64,000 nucleotides of DNA, from NCBI RefSeq assembly GCF_964340395.1, contig NC_135568.1:4190803-4254802 (forward strand), given 5' to 3'. Position 1 is the first letter of the stretch, and each line of letters begins with the position of its first letter. The notes beneath the pieces are model-generated. The model worked only from the letters and a program-made list of their open reading frames with translations. It searched no databases and was not told the DNA's origin. The DNA is from Glandiceps talaboti (lineage: Eukaryota; Hemichordata; Enteropneusta; Spengelidae). The position numbers and the translations under genes are program-made. Below are positions 49,525-59,011 of this stretch, piece after piece.

Positions 49525-52500
49525 CCCCCAGTTACACACATACACACACACATATCATATCTTTGCTTTAAAGGCCCATGATTCAATCCCACTCTTTATA
49601 TTACATGTAGTGCTAACGATTCAATGGCACGGTCCGCACCATAAGTATAACATTTCCTCAGGACCAACTCTTTCCATAGTTCTACCCCATACAACTGTTT
49701 TCATCCCTAAATTTTGATCCTAGTCCAAATTAGGCTTTTAACACAATTTCTATATGTGTGGATTAAAATGGCCATATGGATGAGGATTGGCTTGGATTTT
49801 TAATTTATAAATCAATTTTACCATGACTTGCTGCTTGAAAAATCAATATGAAAACATATCCCAAATACTTGGTTGTAACTCAATAAATTGCAGAAGATTG
49901 ATAAATAATAATAGTAATAATAATAATAATGTTGGGTTCTTATATAGCACTTTCCCATGCCATGCTTAAAGTGCTTTTATTATTACCTCTGGCTCGGATC
50001 AGAATGGCAACTTCACGGGGAGCATACAATCCATGTTACAATCAGTGTAAAATCTTTGTTATTGTACGTACAATAACAAACTGTTTACACACTTCTGAGC
50101 TTATTGCAATGAATTGAGTTACAATCACAGACTTAGTCAATGTTGTTTCATATTAATAGGAAGCCATGATATAACTGTTTTGTAAATTAGAAATCCAAAA
50201 GAAATACCCAAACCTCATCCATATGGCCACTTTAAGAGTTTATTTGTGTTTATGTATTTCATAGTGCTGGCGTAGACAGGTCTGCTGTTTTCTGTTTATT
50301 GTATGCTGCCATGATGGAAATACAAGCTGGTAATGGTATTATTAATATCCCTAAACTTATCAAATATATGAGAAACCAACGAAAGTACATGATACAACAA
50401 AAGGTATGTTAAATTATAAAAATTTCCCCAAATGTATCAAATATAAGAGAAATAACAAGTAACATGATAAGACTAGATAGGGAGTCACACTCTAACCTCA
50501 TGCTTTCTTCAACATCCATAGTAAACTAGGTCAAGGGTTTAATTCACTTTGATACCTTCCGCTAGCACCTTGTATTTTTTTAATACTTGCCTAATAATTA
50601 TGAATTATTTTATTTTGAATTGCTAGTGGGAATTTCTGTGGAACTCGTATTTAATATTCCGACCTCGGGATTTTGTTTTCAATGATTGTTGGGTTTAATG
50701 TAGTCAGTAGTGTACAAAATTTCATAGACAGTCACACAGCCATTATACATTTTGTAGTTGGATATTGTAATCCGTAACCGATAACCGAGTATTATCTATA
50801 TCACAGAATTTTTGATTATAACAAAGTGTACATGTCCTATAAAGCGTGCTGGTGTATGGACTCCCTTACAGTCGCCGGATCTTCGCATCACTGAAAGGGT
50901 TGTTTTGTATGTATTGATATCTACTGCATAATTGTACTCGAATATCCTTGTACTGTGCACCCTCATCGATCACATATGGATAACTTTCATTGACGTATAA
51001 CTGCAAAGCATTGCGATAACACCGAGCGTCGCAGTAACATGGCGTCAAAGAATGGTTAGCCTGATGTGATCGATGAGGGTGTACAGTACAAGGACATTCA
51101 AGTACAATTATGCAGTACATCGGTATATACAAAACAACCCTTTTAGCGATGTGAAGCCCCGAGGACTGTAAGAGAGTCTAGTCGGTGTAGTTTCTAGCTT
51201 TAATGAGTCATTCAGGGTGCTTATTAGAAGAAGACAACCTGAGGAAATGTCAACCAACTAATCACTTCTCATACTGCCTGTCCTTTGTATTTACTTATGT
51301 ACTCATGAACAGTAGTCAAATATATATTGCGCTCTTAGTCAATAAAAGGAAACTGTGCAAACAGCATAAAAGATTAGACACTTTGGATAATCATACAAAA
51401 CCATCAGACAATTCCAATATTTACACAGGAAATGTATCTGATCCCTAATTCATACAATTAGATATTATTCCTCAATATTTTTCTTTGTTCAGCCAAGGAA
51501 ATACAAGTAACCTAAGGGGTCCTTGTCACTATTATGTGACAACCCTTTGGTCACGAGTATCTGGCTGAATGAAGAAAAATATTGGAGAATAATATTATAT
51601 CATCAGCAATAATATTTTGTACAAATCATGGAAAGCAATCATGGCAATTTTGAGCATTTTGACTCATATTTCATTCACAGCTAAACCAATGATGTAGACA
51701 CGTTGTCGTAACATACAATGTAGACAAGTATTGTCGTGATGTAAAACGACCAGAGTACATATTCCATATTCCATATTTTTTGTTAAACCTGGATGGTTGC
51801 ATGGTACATGTATAATGTATGTTTAGTGAGTTACTACATACTGTAAACCTGGAAATTGTACCTATACAGACTTTTTGCTTATTTTGCTTGACAAGAAAAG
51901 TGATAAAATAAGTAAGACTTAAGTGCCTTCTTGTACATGAACACTATGTACCAGTCTGGTAAATAGTAAAAATAAGTAATGACTAAAATGTCTTCTTGTA
52001 CATGAACACAATGTACCAGTCTGGTAATTAGTAAAAATTAGTCTTGAAAACTACATGTGGCTTAAGACTGTAGAATCACAAAATGACATCTGAGACCCCC
52101 CCCCCCCCCCATCCCCAACACACACACACCCACACACTTGCTCTAAAGTACAAAATAAAAACCAGTAACTGCCATAAATAGTAGATTGCATGACAGGTTT
52201 GTTGAGGAAAAAAAATCATCTCATCGCATCACTTTAGACAAAATGTCCTGACCAGAAACAGTTTTTTTGTTTTTTTTTGCCTTATGGTTTAGTTGTTTAC
52301 CTGTCATTACATGTATGGTATTTATGTTTTGTACATGGCTTGTTTTCTTTATTAGGATCAGCTGAAATTCTGTTATGAAGGTGTCCTTTTTTATGCTGAA
52401 AAATTTCTATCAAAAAGTAAGTATAAATAATTTATGTGATATGATTATTAATTTCCTAGTATTTACTTAATTTCAGCATTCATCATAGATGAATAATATG

Positions 52501-53661
52501 ACAAAACACCATCATGTGTGACTGACGTTGTGGTATACTTTGAAGATTTGCACAAATGCTAGCCAGGGGGGAGGGAATGGGGGTTCTATGTGGTCATGCT
52601 TTCGGGAGCATAGCAAGTCAAACTGCAGCTGAAAACACTGCAAGCATGATGGCAAATACTCCTGATTGGACACACTGGCAATCACATAGTGTGGTGTTCT
52701 GTTATTTACATATGTTTATCTAAAACAGCAACAATCCATGCACTGTACACAAATGATACAGCAATTTCATGAACTATCATGCACTCGTTTCCATATCATT
52801 TGCATACAGGTATGCAATAATGTTTTCTGTATTGCACTGCAGTACAAATACCAATAGTGTGTGCTCAGTGGTCCAAATAATCACTGGTACATATTAAATA
52901 ATATATTAATATTTTTGTTGACAGGAGGGATATTCATAAGAAAGCCTGTCACGCCGGGCATAGATCAACAGTCACAGGGCAAGCATACATTTGATTTCAT
53001 CATGGGAACTAACTCACTTCAAGACATCCAATCTAAAATATCCCAGATGACAGTAAAACCAAAACCATTGGAACAACCTCCCAGTGAGAATATTGGCTCA
53101 AACAACATATTCCAACAGCACGAAGAACCTTTTGGTGACGTGACTGAGGCAACCAATCAGTTACACCAAATCCAAAGTGATGTCATACCACCACCACCAT
53201 CCAATCAAAGTTTAAGTAGTGATCAGGTGATACATAAAAGCCTATCACGGTCGAATTCCCAAGAATCTCATGGTAGTCAGGGCAACTTAAGCTATCCTTG
53301 TTCTCCAAGTAGAGATCGCATACCACAACCACATGATGTTAACCAAATCATGGGAAGTCATGACTCCCTAGATTCATTATCAAGTACATCATCGCTACCT
53401 CCAGGTGCATCTAATCTACATCCTATTGCAGAAAGTCAAGGTGTTCAGAATGGTCGAAAAGAACGGAGTGACAGTGCATCGCCATCTATCCTGGATAACT
53501 TAGACCCTAATAATTTCACCCTCAGCACCAGTCCAAAACATCAGAAAACTAGCAAAGTGGATTTTGATAAGAGACAAAATGTTTTAGGAACAGAGAAAAA
53601 TCCTGGTGATCCCCTGAGTCTTCTGGATCCATTGTGGACAATGAAAGACAAACCAAAGTAG
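25483..53661 (+). CDS. PTPN23: tyrosine-protein phosphatase non-receptor type 23 (HD-PTP), complete gene
   Basis: ESCRT-associated adaptor with a BRO1 domain (binds CHMP4), a V-shaped coiled-coil domain, a Pro/Gln linker, a PTP domain and a PEST-like tail. Known animal homologues sort ubiquitinated receptors into multivesicular bodies. The start is firm: MEAVPRM opens the human protein too. The 22 exons are 25483-25569, 27250-27324, 28111-28238, 28823-28949, 29064-29195, 32100-32315, 33608-33712, 34059-34197, 37669-37849, 38692-38926, 39434-39641, 39825-39985, 40413-40564, 41526-41719, 42424-45605, 46932-47028, 47429-47631, 48450-48631, 49283-49387, 50265-50403, 52356-52416 and 52925-53661. 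They sum to 6846 bases, 2281 residues, against 1636 in human; the linker explains the excess. The C-terminus DPLSLLDPLWTM matches the vertebrate end (DPLSLLDPLWTL). Every phase checks. Introns hold several mobile elements and satellites. Confidence 0.97.
27416..27756 (+). repeat. interspersed repeat family 1, copy 2
   Basis: Matches 9028-9332 in the same orientation. Located in PTPN23 intron 2. Confidence 0.75.
28518..28588. repeat. repeat family 3 fragment plus poly(G)
   Basis: The core cctttgcatctgagcatgct is followed by about 23 consecutive G at 28566-28588. In PTPN23 intron 3. Confidence 0.7.
29752..32062. mobile_element. candidate 2.3 kb element in PTPN23 intron 5
   Basis: The left end TAGCTCCGCTGT and the right end ACAGCGGAGCTA are perfect 12-base complements. 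The left end is followed by a second copy of part of this motif (agcgaaagctgaaagcgtagct). The right end lies only 38 bases before exon 6. No transposase frame was found. Short perfect ends alone are modest evidence. Confidence 0.45.
32340..33555. repeat. 52-base minisatellite with higher-order structure
   Basis: The unit contains cacagcccacactgacacag and gcatacacaacacacacaga. Early units are 52 bases apart. From about 32717, marked variants (cagtccacactgacacagga) recur every 220-222 bases, showing a four-unit higher-order repeat. It fills most of PTPN23 intron 6. Confidence 0.95.
33745..33960. repeat. 104-base tandem duplication
   Basis: Two copies sharing atcagtaatcatctaatgag and gtaatttaggcaagtttatg, in PTPN23 intron 7. 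Confidence 0.9.
34390..34830. repeat. (CTAAT)n and interspersed repeat remnant
   Basis: About six TCTAA units (34396-34428) are followed by a segment with caatgcactttacaaagcac. This is a sequence style seen in many invertebrate short interspersed elements (inference). Confidence 0.5.
35468..36867. mobile_element. candidate 1.4 kb element with TAGTCCCCGC ends and internal 150-base repeats
   Basis: The left end TAGTCCCCGC and right end GCGGGGACTA are complementary. The left end also forms its own hairpin (agtccccgcggacg ... cggggact) and is followed by a (TCCG)n patch. The interior has about seven 150-151 base tandem units (gacatgct... starting near 35721, 35871, 36022, 36172, 36323, 36474 and 36625). 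It sits in PTPN23 intron 8. Open frames in the array are repeat artefacts. Confidence 0.55.
37669..41719 (+). CDS. PTPN23: PTPN23 exons 9-14: V (coiled-coil, 'HD') domain
   Basis: Residues about 337-713. It begins at KLVPMEAHEASSMYSEEKAK, close to the human sequence. Long charged heptad-like helices follow (LLISKIEEMKTQRKTLEKQF; DELKKHETVRTYIQQNL; ANAQYASTRRV), as in ALIX and HD-PTP V domains, which bind ubiquitin and UBAP1 (established for mammals). Intron phases are mixed (1, 2, 0, 1, 0, 2). Confidence 0.93.
39185..39362. repeat. microsatellite (GATA)n with (GACA)n
   Basis: GATA tetramers with one interruption and a GACA patch, in PTPN23 intron 10, about 70 bases before exon 11. Confidence 0.98.
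40800..41110. repeat. three diverged ~100-base tandem repeats
   Basis: Shared landmarks: acagttcatggtgcatacaa, cacagagtgtg, tttcatacattcgtcc. In PTPN23 intron 13. Confidence 0.75.
41280..41500. repeat. four diverged ~58-base tandem repeats
   Basis: Units share gaccaatcagaatatgagat and ttgatgacaggtgaca. In PTPN23 intron 13 just before exon 14. Confidence 0.8.
42424..45605 (+). CDS. PTPN23: PTPN23 exon 15: giant Pro/Gln-rich linker
   Basis: One 3182-base exon encoding about residues 714-1774. It opens with a PSAP motif (residues 718-721, in VPTRPSAPKP), the TSG101-binding type of late motif, where human HD-PTP has PTAP. It then has two copies of a helix-like motif (LSDIIDPSMLGKGNIQAA, from residues 740 and 836), six near-perfect MQPGVPP-type heptads (about 43147-43247), and long Gln tracts, including a CAA run at 44806-44846. 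The end (VKVDPYENKDVLDHFLEEVERFEKHV) corresponds to the human pre-PTP helix. Open frames in other phases here are composition artefacts. Confidence 0.95.
46310..46610 (-). mobile_element. LINE reverse-transcriptase fragment
   Basis: On the minus strand the sequence reads, with frame breaks, as the end of a retrotransposon reverse transcriptase: FKYLGSYIADSNKDF, then AWNACNKLHTIWKSNI and KIAFFRANVEPIL. This is the YLG / ACNKL..IWKS / K..FFRA pattern of many non-LTR elements. It is decayed and partial, in PTPN23 intron 15. Confidence 0.75.
46932..52416 (+). CDS. PTPN23: PTPN23 exons 16-21: PTP domain with altered catalytic loops
   Basis: Residues about 1775-2037. PTP landmarks: YSLKNRNPDIMPYD (pTyr loop, KNRY Tyr missing as in human HD-PTP), KDDDYINAS, LYWPTERGQTM, TTWPEHGLP (WPD Asp replaced by Glu, also Glu in human HD-PTP), and IVVHCSAGVDRSAVF. 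The CX5R Cys (1969) and Arg (1975) are kept. However, the usual Gly before Arg is Asp, and the Gly two places after Arg is Ala. The QT..QY Q-loop is absent (KYMIQQK). Activity is probably low or lost (inference). Confidence 0.95.
48310..48449 (+). repeat. 92-base tandem duplication of the intron 17/exon 18 boundary
   Basis: The block holding the last part of intron 17, the acceptor and the first 41 bases of exon 18 occurs twice, 92 bases apart (acceptors before 48358 and before 48450). The upstream copy reads KYNLYWPTERGQTIQINLRIP and then stops, so only the downstream acceptor gives the full protein. Confidence 0.92.
48746..49046 (+). repeat. interspersed repeat family 1, copy 3
   Basis: Matches 9028-9332 and 27416-27756. 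In PTPN23 intron 18. Confidence 0.75.
49451..49523. repeat. microsatellite (AC)n
   Basis: About 35 AC units in PTPN23 intron 19. Confidence 0.98.
49905..50060. repeat. interspersed repeat remnant with (AAT)n
   Basis: An AAT tract is followed by ttatatagcactttcccatg and aaagtgcttttattattacc. This layout is common to short interspersed repeats in many invertebrates (inference). PTPN23 intron 19. Confidence 0.45.
50866..51172. mobile_element. foldback MITE in PTPN23 intron 20
   Basis: Long inverted arms of about 120 bases. Outer left cttacagtcgccggatcttcg pairs imperfectly with the right end at 51172. Inner segments aagggttgttttgtat and ccttgtactgtgcaccctcatcg pair with the right arm. The centre is about 80 bases of non-repeated DNA. 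No target duplication is clear. Confidence 0.7.
51464..51820 (-). repeat. interspersed repeat family 1, copy 4 (inverted)
   Basis: Complement of the family seen at 9028, 27416 and 48746. PTPN23 intron 20. Confidence 0.75.
51885..52040. repeat. ~72-base tandem duplication
   Basis: Two copies sharing cttcttgtacatgaacac and atgtaccagtctggta, in PTPN23 intron 20. Confidence 0.85.
52925..53661 (+). CDS. PTPN23: PTPN23 exon 22: C-terminal tail
   Basis: Residues about 2037-2281, a Ser/Pro/Gln-rich disordered tail. MGTNSLQDIQSKISQMTVKP corresponds to the human ISSIQATIAKLSIRP segment, and the last residues DPLSLLDPLWTM are nearly identical to human. Stop TAG at 53659-53661. Confidence 0.95.
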
Positions 53662-53850
53662 ACTAATTTATATGGTTACTTTGAATCGAATCTCTTTAGA
53701 AAAAGTAATTTACTTGTTGATTTTACAACCAAATTTCGCTAATTTTCAACTTAAAGTTTGAGCATTTTACTCTAAAACATTAGCTCTGTATTTCAAAACA
53801 AATGTGTAATTATTGAGCATGTTGCTCTACACAAGTAGCTCTGCAATATG

Positions 53851-54015
53851 GAACTTTCAATCCAGACTGAGCATGCTCAGATGCAAAGGACTATGGGTAG
53901 TTATAATATTACCTCATCTGGAGCTATAGAATAAAGCACCTGCAATGGTCAGGGTAACCATAACTAGATTATTTGTGTTTACAAACAATGTAACACAATT
54001 GTTGACAATACTGAC
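53851..54015 (+). repeat. dispersed repeat family 3, copy 2
   Basis: Inverted relative to 11690-11838, with the same CTGAGCATGCTCAG core. Confidence 0.65.
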
Positions 54016-55259
54016 TGATTCATATTTATCATCATATATCCCATGATGCAACATTCAAGATGGCGGGTTTGCAAATTCCCTATTCTGTCTAAGGCAAAAT
54101 GAAAAAAATTGTGTGTTTCCGATAACCTGACCAACCTTAGTTTAAACCGCTGATCTTAAACATTTTTTTTTTACACAATAAAACACGTGTTTCTTTCCCC
54201 AGTGATGCCTGTACATATTTCATCAAAGTATCACAGAAGGGGTATTTTTCAATAAGAAAAAGAATATAAAATCCAAACCTACCTACACTATTTTCTGACG
54301 TCATGGAAACGCAAACTTATTTTTCCCCACCGAATGAAAGTTATCTTTTACTTGTCAGTCAAATCTAAACATACCATGTGATTGGTAAGGCCTTAAAAAA
54401 AATTGAGTGGTTCCGATTACGCTCAATTGTAGAATAGGTGGGGTAGGTAGATTTTGATTTTTGATTTTTTTTCCTTCATGCCTGATTGTCTAGTTCCGGT
54501 GTTTTCCGTTGTTTCCATATGGTCTTTGTATTATTGGTTTCTTCTCATCGGATGTACAGCCATTACAGATTGGAAGAACAGTTTTATATTGTCTTTTAAA
54601 GTTCAGTTTCCATATCCGCTATTTCTCACAACACTTTACAATATTCACAATTTAATTTAATTTTTTCTCGAATATGTAAAAAAAAAAAAAGTTCAGGGTC
54701 AGCAGTGAAAAACTAGGTGGGGTCGGGTAACTGGAACCAAGCAATTTTTTTAGGCCTAAAATGTAAATTTCAAGAGCCAGTATGTGCAGTTCAACAATCC
54801 ATGTGAAATATCTCCGAGTATCACACACAGTTGTAGATGGAATATTAAAAATAACTAAAAAGTACATTATCGTGTTAGAAAGTTCAAAAACAGCTATATT
54901 GCATAAGTACTGATGATGTAGTGTGACCACTGTGAAATCAAATTTCTCTTACATTTTGTATGATAAAACATTTCTTGCCATTTATACAGAATGTACTATT
55001 TGTCTGCTGTCTGCAATTTGTTACTAAATGTTTGGACGTATGAAATATGTATCATCTATTTATACGTGTATAACACTATGTTTTGTAAACTCTACAGGTT
55101 AGTTGCAAGATATATTTATATGAATAGACATAGGGTAAAACATGTCTACACATTATATAGCAAGAGAGATGACTCTTTATACATACTAGCCAGCCAAAAG
55201 GTAACTTTAAGCCACTTTCTGTTAATAAGTAAGATCTCAGCTAAGCAGCCAATAGGCCT

Positions 55260-55520
55260 TTTCAACATTTGCTACAGCTTTGCTGTACTTCCTGTCTACC
55301 TTGGGGTATACATGGTATAGGTTACTTGGTTAATCATAGCTAGAGCACTGCTACTTTCCTCAATGTCTGAACAATACGAAAAAACATCCCTGATGTACAC
55401 TTCTACAGAATACCATGGGACAAAGCTCTTAAGAAATGGTACTATGAGGTGATACCCCCAATTTGAGCGAGGGCGCTGTATTCTCAATTTTCTGTTTGTA
55501 GTCTGGAATGGCCTATTGTC
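55260..55520 (+). repeat. dispersed repeat family 2, copy 2
   Basis: Inverted relative to 10647-10888. Shared blocks include gagggcgctgtattctcaa. Confidence 0.75.
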
Positions 55521-57539
55521 GTTGTTGCTGTTGATACAATTCATAGGTGTTGTATATATTTTTTATTTACCTTTGCTTACCAGCACATATCGTTGTAAGC
55601 TTAAAGTGGCACAAGCTGAGTTTGTAAGCGTTTTGCTTATGTGAAAATACTTTCATAAAACCTGATTAACTATTCTAGTATAATATTAATGTCAAAGCAT
55701 TCCTTCTATGACATTACAATTTGTGTTCTGACTTTGTTAGAACTGTTGATTGCATAGTAGGGAGTTGCTGTACATTTTTTATACGTATAATAAATGACAT
55801 CATTGTATCGTTTATAAGTTATATCCTAGTACCAGTATAGTACCATCTTTGAGTTCAGTCAGTTACAAGTGATGGTTAAGTATACAGCAGTTAATAGAAT
55901 ATTGTGAGTACCTTTAAAATATGTAGGAAAAAACTTACATCCCAAAACATATAAACTCAGCTTGTGCCCCTTTAATAGGGGAGTGCAGCAATGAAAGAAT
56001 GTAAACAAAACAACTTCTATTGTACACTGTGCCAGTAGTTTTGAAAAGTAGCTATTTGTCCACTTTTATGGTGCATTTGTTCCTATACATGCACATTATA
56101 GAAAAAGAAATCCAGTTCTTGCTTCCTTAGAGCCATCGTATATCATCTGTAAACATCGGCTATTTTCATTTCATGAACTTTTATATAAAGCTTCAATTTG
56201 TGATCGAGTTTTGAAATACTGTGACCATAAACAACTAGCCAAAGACATTCATGTGTGAGGCAGTGGTAAACTTATTGTTTATATATCCCCAAAGAAATGG
56301 TAAAATCACTGATATTTTTGAGTTTGAAATATGTAGGGTGATTACGTACATGTATTAAACTAGTACATGTATTCCTTATTAGTGTTCAACACATAATTGT
56401 GTTACTTTTATAAAATGAGAGATTGTTGTAGTTGCTTCAGTCTGTTTTGTTATATTGTATAATTTGTATTTCTTTATTATGTAATACGAGTAAGTAATGC
56501 GTATTGATTATATTTTCATATAATTTTAAATAATGTATAAATTGATTTGACTTTATGTTATGAAAAGTGAAAAAATTGTTTTGAAGGTAACGAAAGAAAA
56601 GTCTCATGCCAGTCCTGTGTGACATCTCATTAAAGAAACGAGAATTGAATTGTTGACAATATTTACATGAGTAAGCACAATTTTGTGAGTTTTGATTACT
56701 TCTTTACTTGAATTGTTCCCATGGAAACAAGTATAGTGACCACCTCCCAATATATTACAAAGTACAAATGCTGAAAGAATATTTTTTCAACATTTGATGA
56801 AACTGACCTGATTTTCCGAAAAAAAATAACATGTTGTAGTATGACTCCTAAAAAAAACCCAATTTCCTTGATATTTGGTGGAGATATTACTTTGGATGTC
56901 TAGTTGGGAAATTGTTCAAATGAAAATGATTGCATCATTGATGTGCATTTTGGTTGGCAAAATGTGATTTTTTTAAAAATAATATGGCTACCCTTAGTCT
57001 ATAAGGTATGTTGTGACAGGGCGTCCTCACACATCAGAGGCCAGTAAGGGCAGAAAGACATGGCATATCTTACATGTAGCTTACACTGTGTGTAGGATAT
57101 AGAATGTTATTGTTTTATTGATGTCAAACCATTATCTTTCTATGGGGTAGTTCACTAGACTGTAAGATGCCTTGTGTCGTTAGGGGTTGACCGATATCTG
57201 AGGGTGTCTGTCATGGTGTACCTTACAGACTAGTAATTTACACATACTTGCTAATGGCACCATGATTGATCATTCCTTGAGGTTTCCATGGTAACACTTT
57301 TTAGCCCAATGATTAAAATAACTTTACTGTGTTTCCCTACTGGAAAAACAATATCGAAAACCATAAACCAGGTCTGTGTTTGCAGGTAAAAAACATGTGA
57401 AAAGTTGTTATTGCATGTACAAGGAAATAATTTGTAAATGGACTGGGTGAACACAGGTATTCACTATGTCAGGCCACAGTCTGCACATACATCTGTCACT
57501 TCCACATATAATGAAATGTCAAGGTACATAATTTGATTA

Positions 57540-58720
57540 CGTGTGATTAACAATGATTCCACATGTTACCTTAGTGATAATGGCTGAATATTTACTGCAA
57601 AAATTCGTGTTTTATGTACTAACTCTGGAAGCTGAATAGATAGAGACCTGATTTAACTATCTGCACCCATTTTATCTACAATGAGCTATCTATTCAAATA
57701 GCCAAATTAGTGCACATGGACAGCTCTGGTATGGATGGGTTCATTCCAACCAAACCTAGCACAAATGTCAGATACAGTAGCCCATGTATGCACATTGCGA
57801 TAATGACCGTTTGGTGGCCATATCTGTCATAAAAAAGAATCAGAATATGAGTTACTAAGTTGAAATGTTGGGAACAATGTCTTTATATGAAGACTTATCT
57901 TGACTGTGCATGCTAACCCATTAGGATTGAATCCATGTAAATAATTAAGCTCTATCTCATACATTTCCTGTGCTAGGTTAAAATCAATAAATGTAACTTT
58001 GCTTTGAAATGTGAGACCATAATTTGTGTTGTGTAAATTAATCCACTGTATGTTATCCATAAAACATTGATGTGCAATATTATATATTCCTTTCATAATT
58101 AATTATGATGTCAAATTAAAGGCACTTCAAAACCATATTTGATATTTGATGTCTTTTTGTTTAATAAATGCACAATGATCAGAGCGCACGGTGCCATACA
58201 CAGAGACAGACAGACAGACAGACAGACATACATACATACATACATACAGACAGACAGACAGACAAACCTACCACAAATGTAGTCTACATAGGCACTTTAC
58301 TTTGTTTCACAACCTTAGCAATAATGGTCGAATGGTAGCCATATTTTTTGTAAAAATTAACATTTTACCACTAACTCTGGAAGTTTAACAGACAGCTACC
58401 TCTTTGAATGTCTACACCTGTAATACTAGTATCTATGAAGAGCTTTCTAATAAGTCATTGACCTTTGACCCTGAATCCTCACCCCACCCTATGTTAAGGT
58501 GAAATAACCAAAAGTGTTCAAAGTGTATATGTACACATTTGACATGCATGGACCGGTTCAACCAAACCTGGCACAACTGTCAGATTCTGTAGTTCAATCT
58601 GTGTCTCACTTTATTTCATGACTTGATAGTTCAACCAATATTTTTCATAAATTCAGAATATGAATGAGTAACGTTAAATGTTGGGAACTATGCCCTCGAT
58701 GAAGACTTGTTCGCAGTACT
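57540..58720. repeat. two diverged copies of a ~400-base repeat
   Basis: 57540-57900 and 58290-58720 share actaactctggaag, gataatgg.. and aaatgttgggaac..tg..ct...gaagactt. A CAGA/CATA microsatellite lies between them (58196-58264). Confidence 0.6.
58196..58264. repeat. microsatellite (ACAG)n/(ATAC)n
   Basis: Short ACAG, ATAC, ACAG blocks. Confidence 0.96.
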
Positions 58721-59011
58721 TCGATGAAACAGACGTAGAGTGTTGCCATGGTGATCAGTCAAGATGTTTTAACTTCAAATAATATTGTGAAAGTAATGTC
58801 AAGATGATTGGAATCAACTATGCTGTCAAACTTCATCTTAAGGGGGAGATAATTATTTGACCAATATGTTCAATCTTGATTAGTTGTTTAAAATTTAATT
58901 CATTCTGTTTGTGAATATTACTGGAGTCATACGCGAAATACTGTATTTCCCTGTTATCTACGGACAGAGAAGATTCACAATTTTGCTACAGTGAGTTAAA
59001 TCTCTACAGCA

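Larger units (their letters stand above)
53662..59011. other. PTPN23 3' flank and repeat-rich intergenic DNA
   Basis: No further gene is supported. It begins with the PTPN23 3' UTR (possible poly(A) signals AATAAA at 54178 and ATTAAA near 56629). It then holds two dispersed repeats (53851-54015 and 55260-55520), a related pair at about 57540-57900 and 58290-58720, and the upstream flank of the lectin-like gene from about 58730. Confidence 0.6.
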
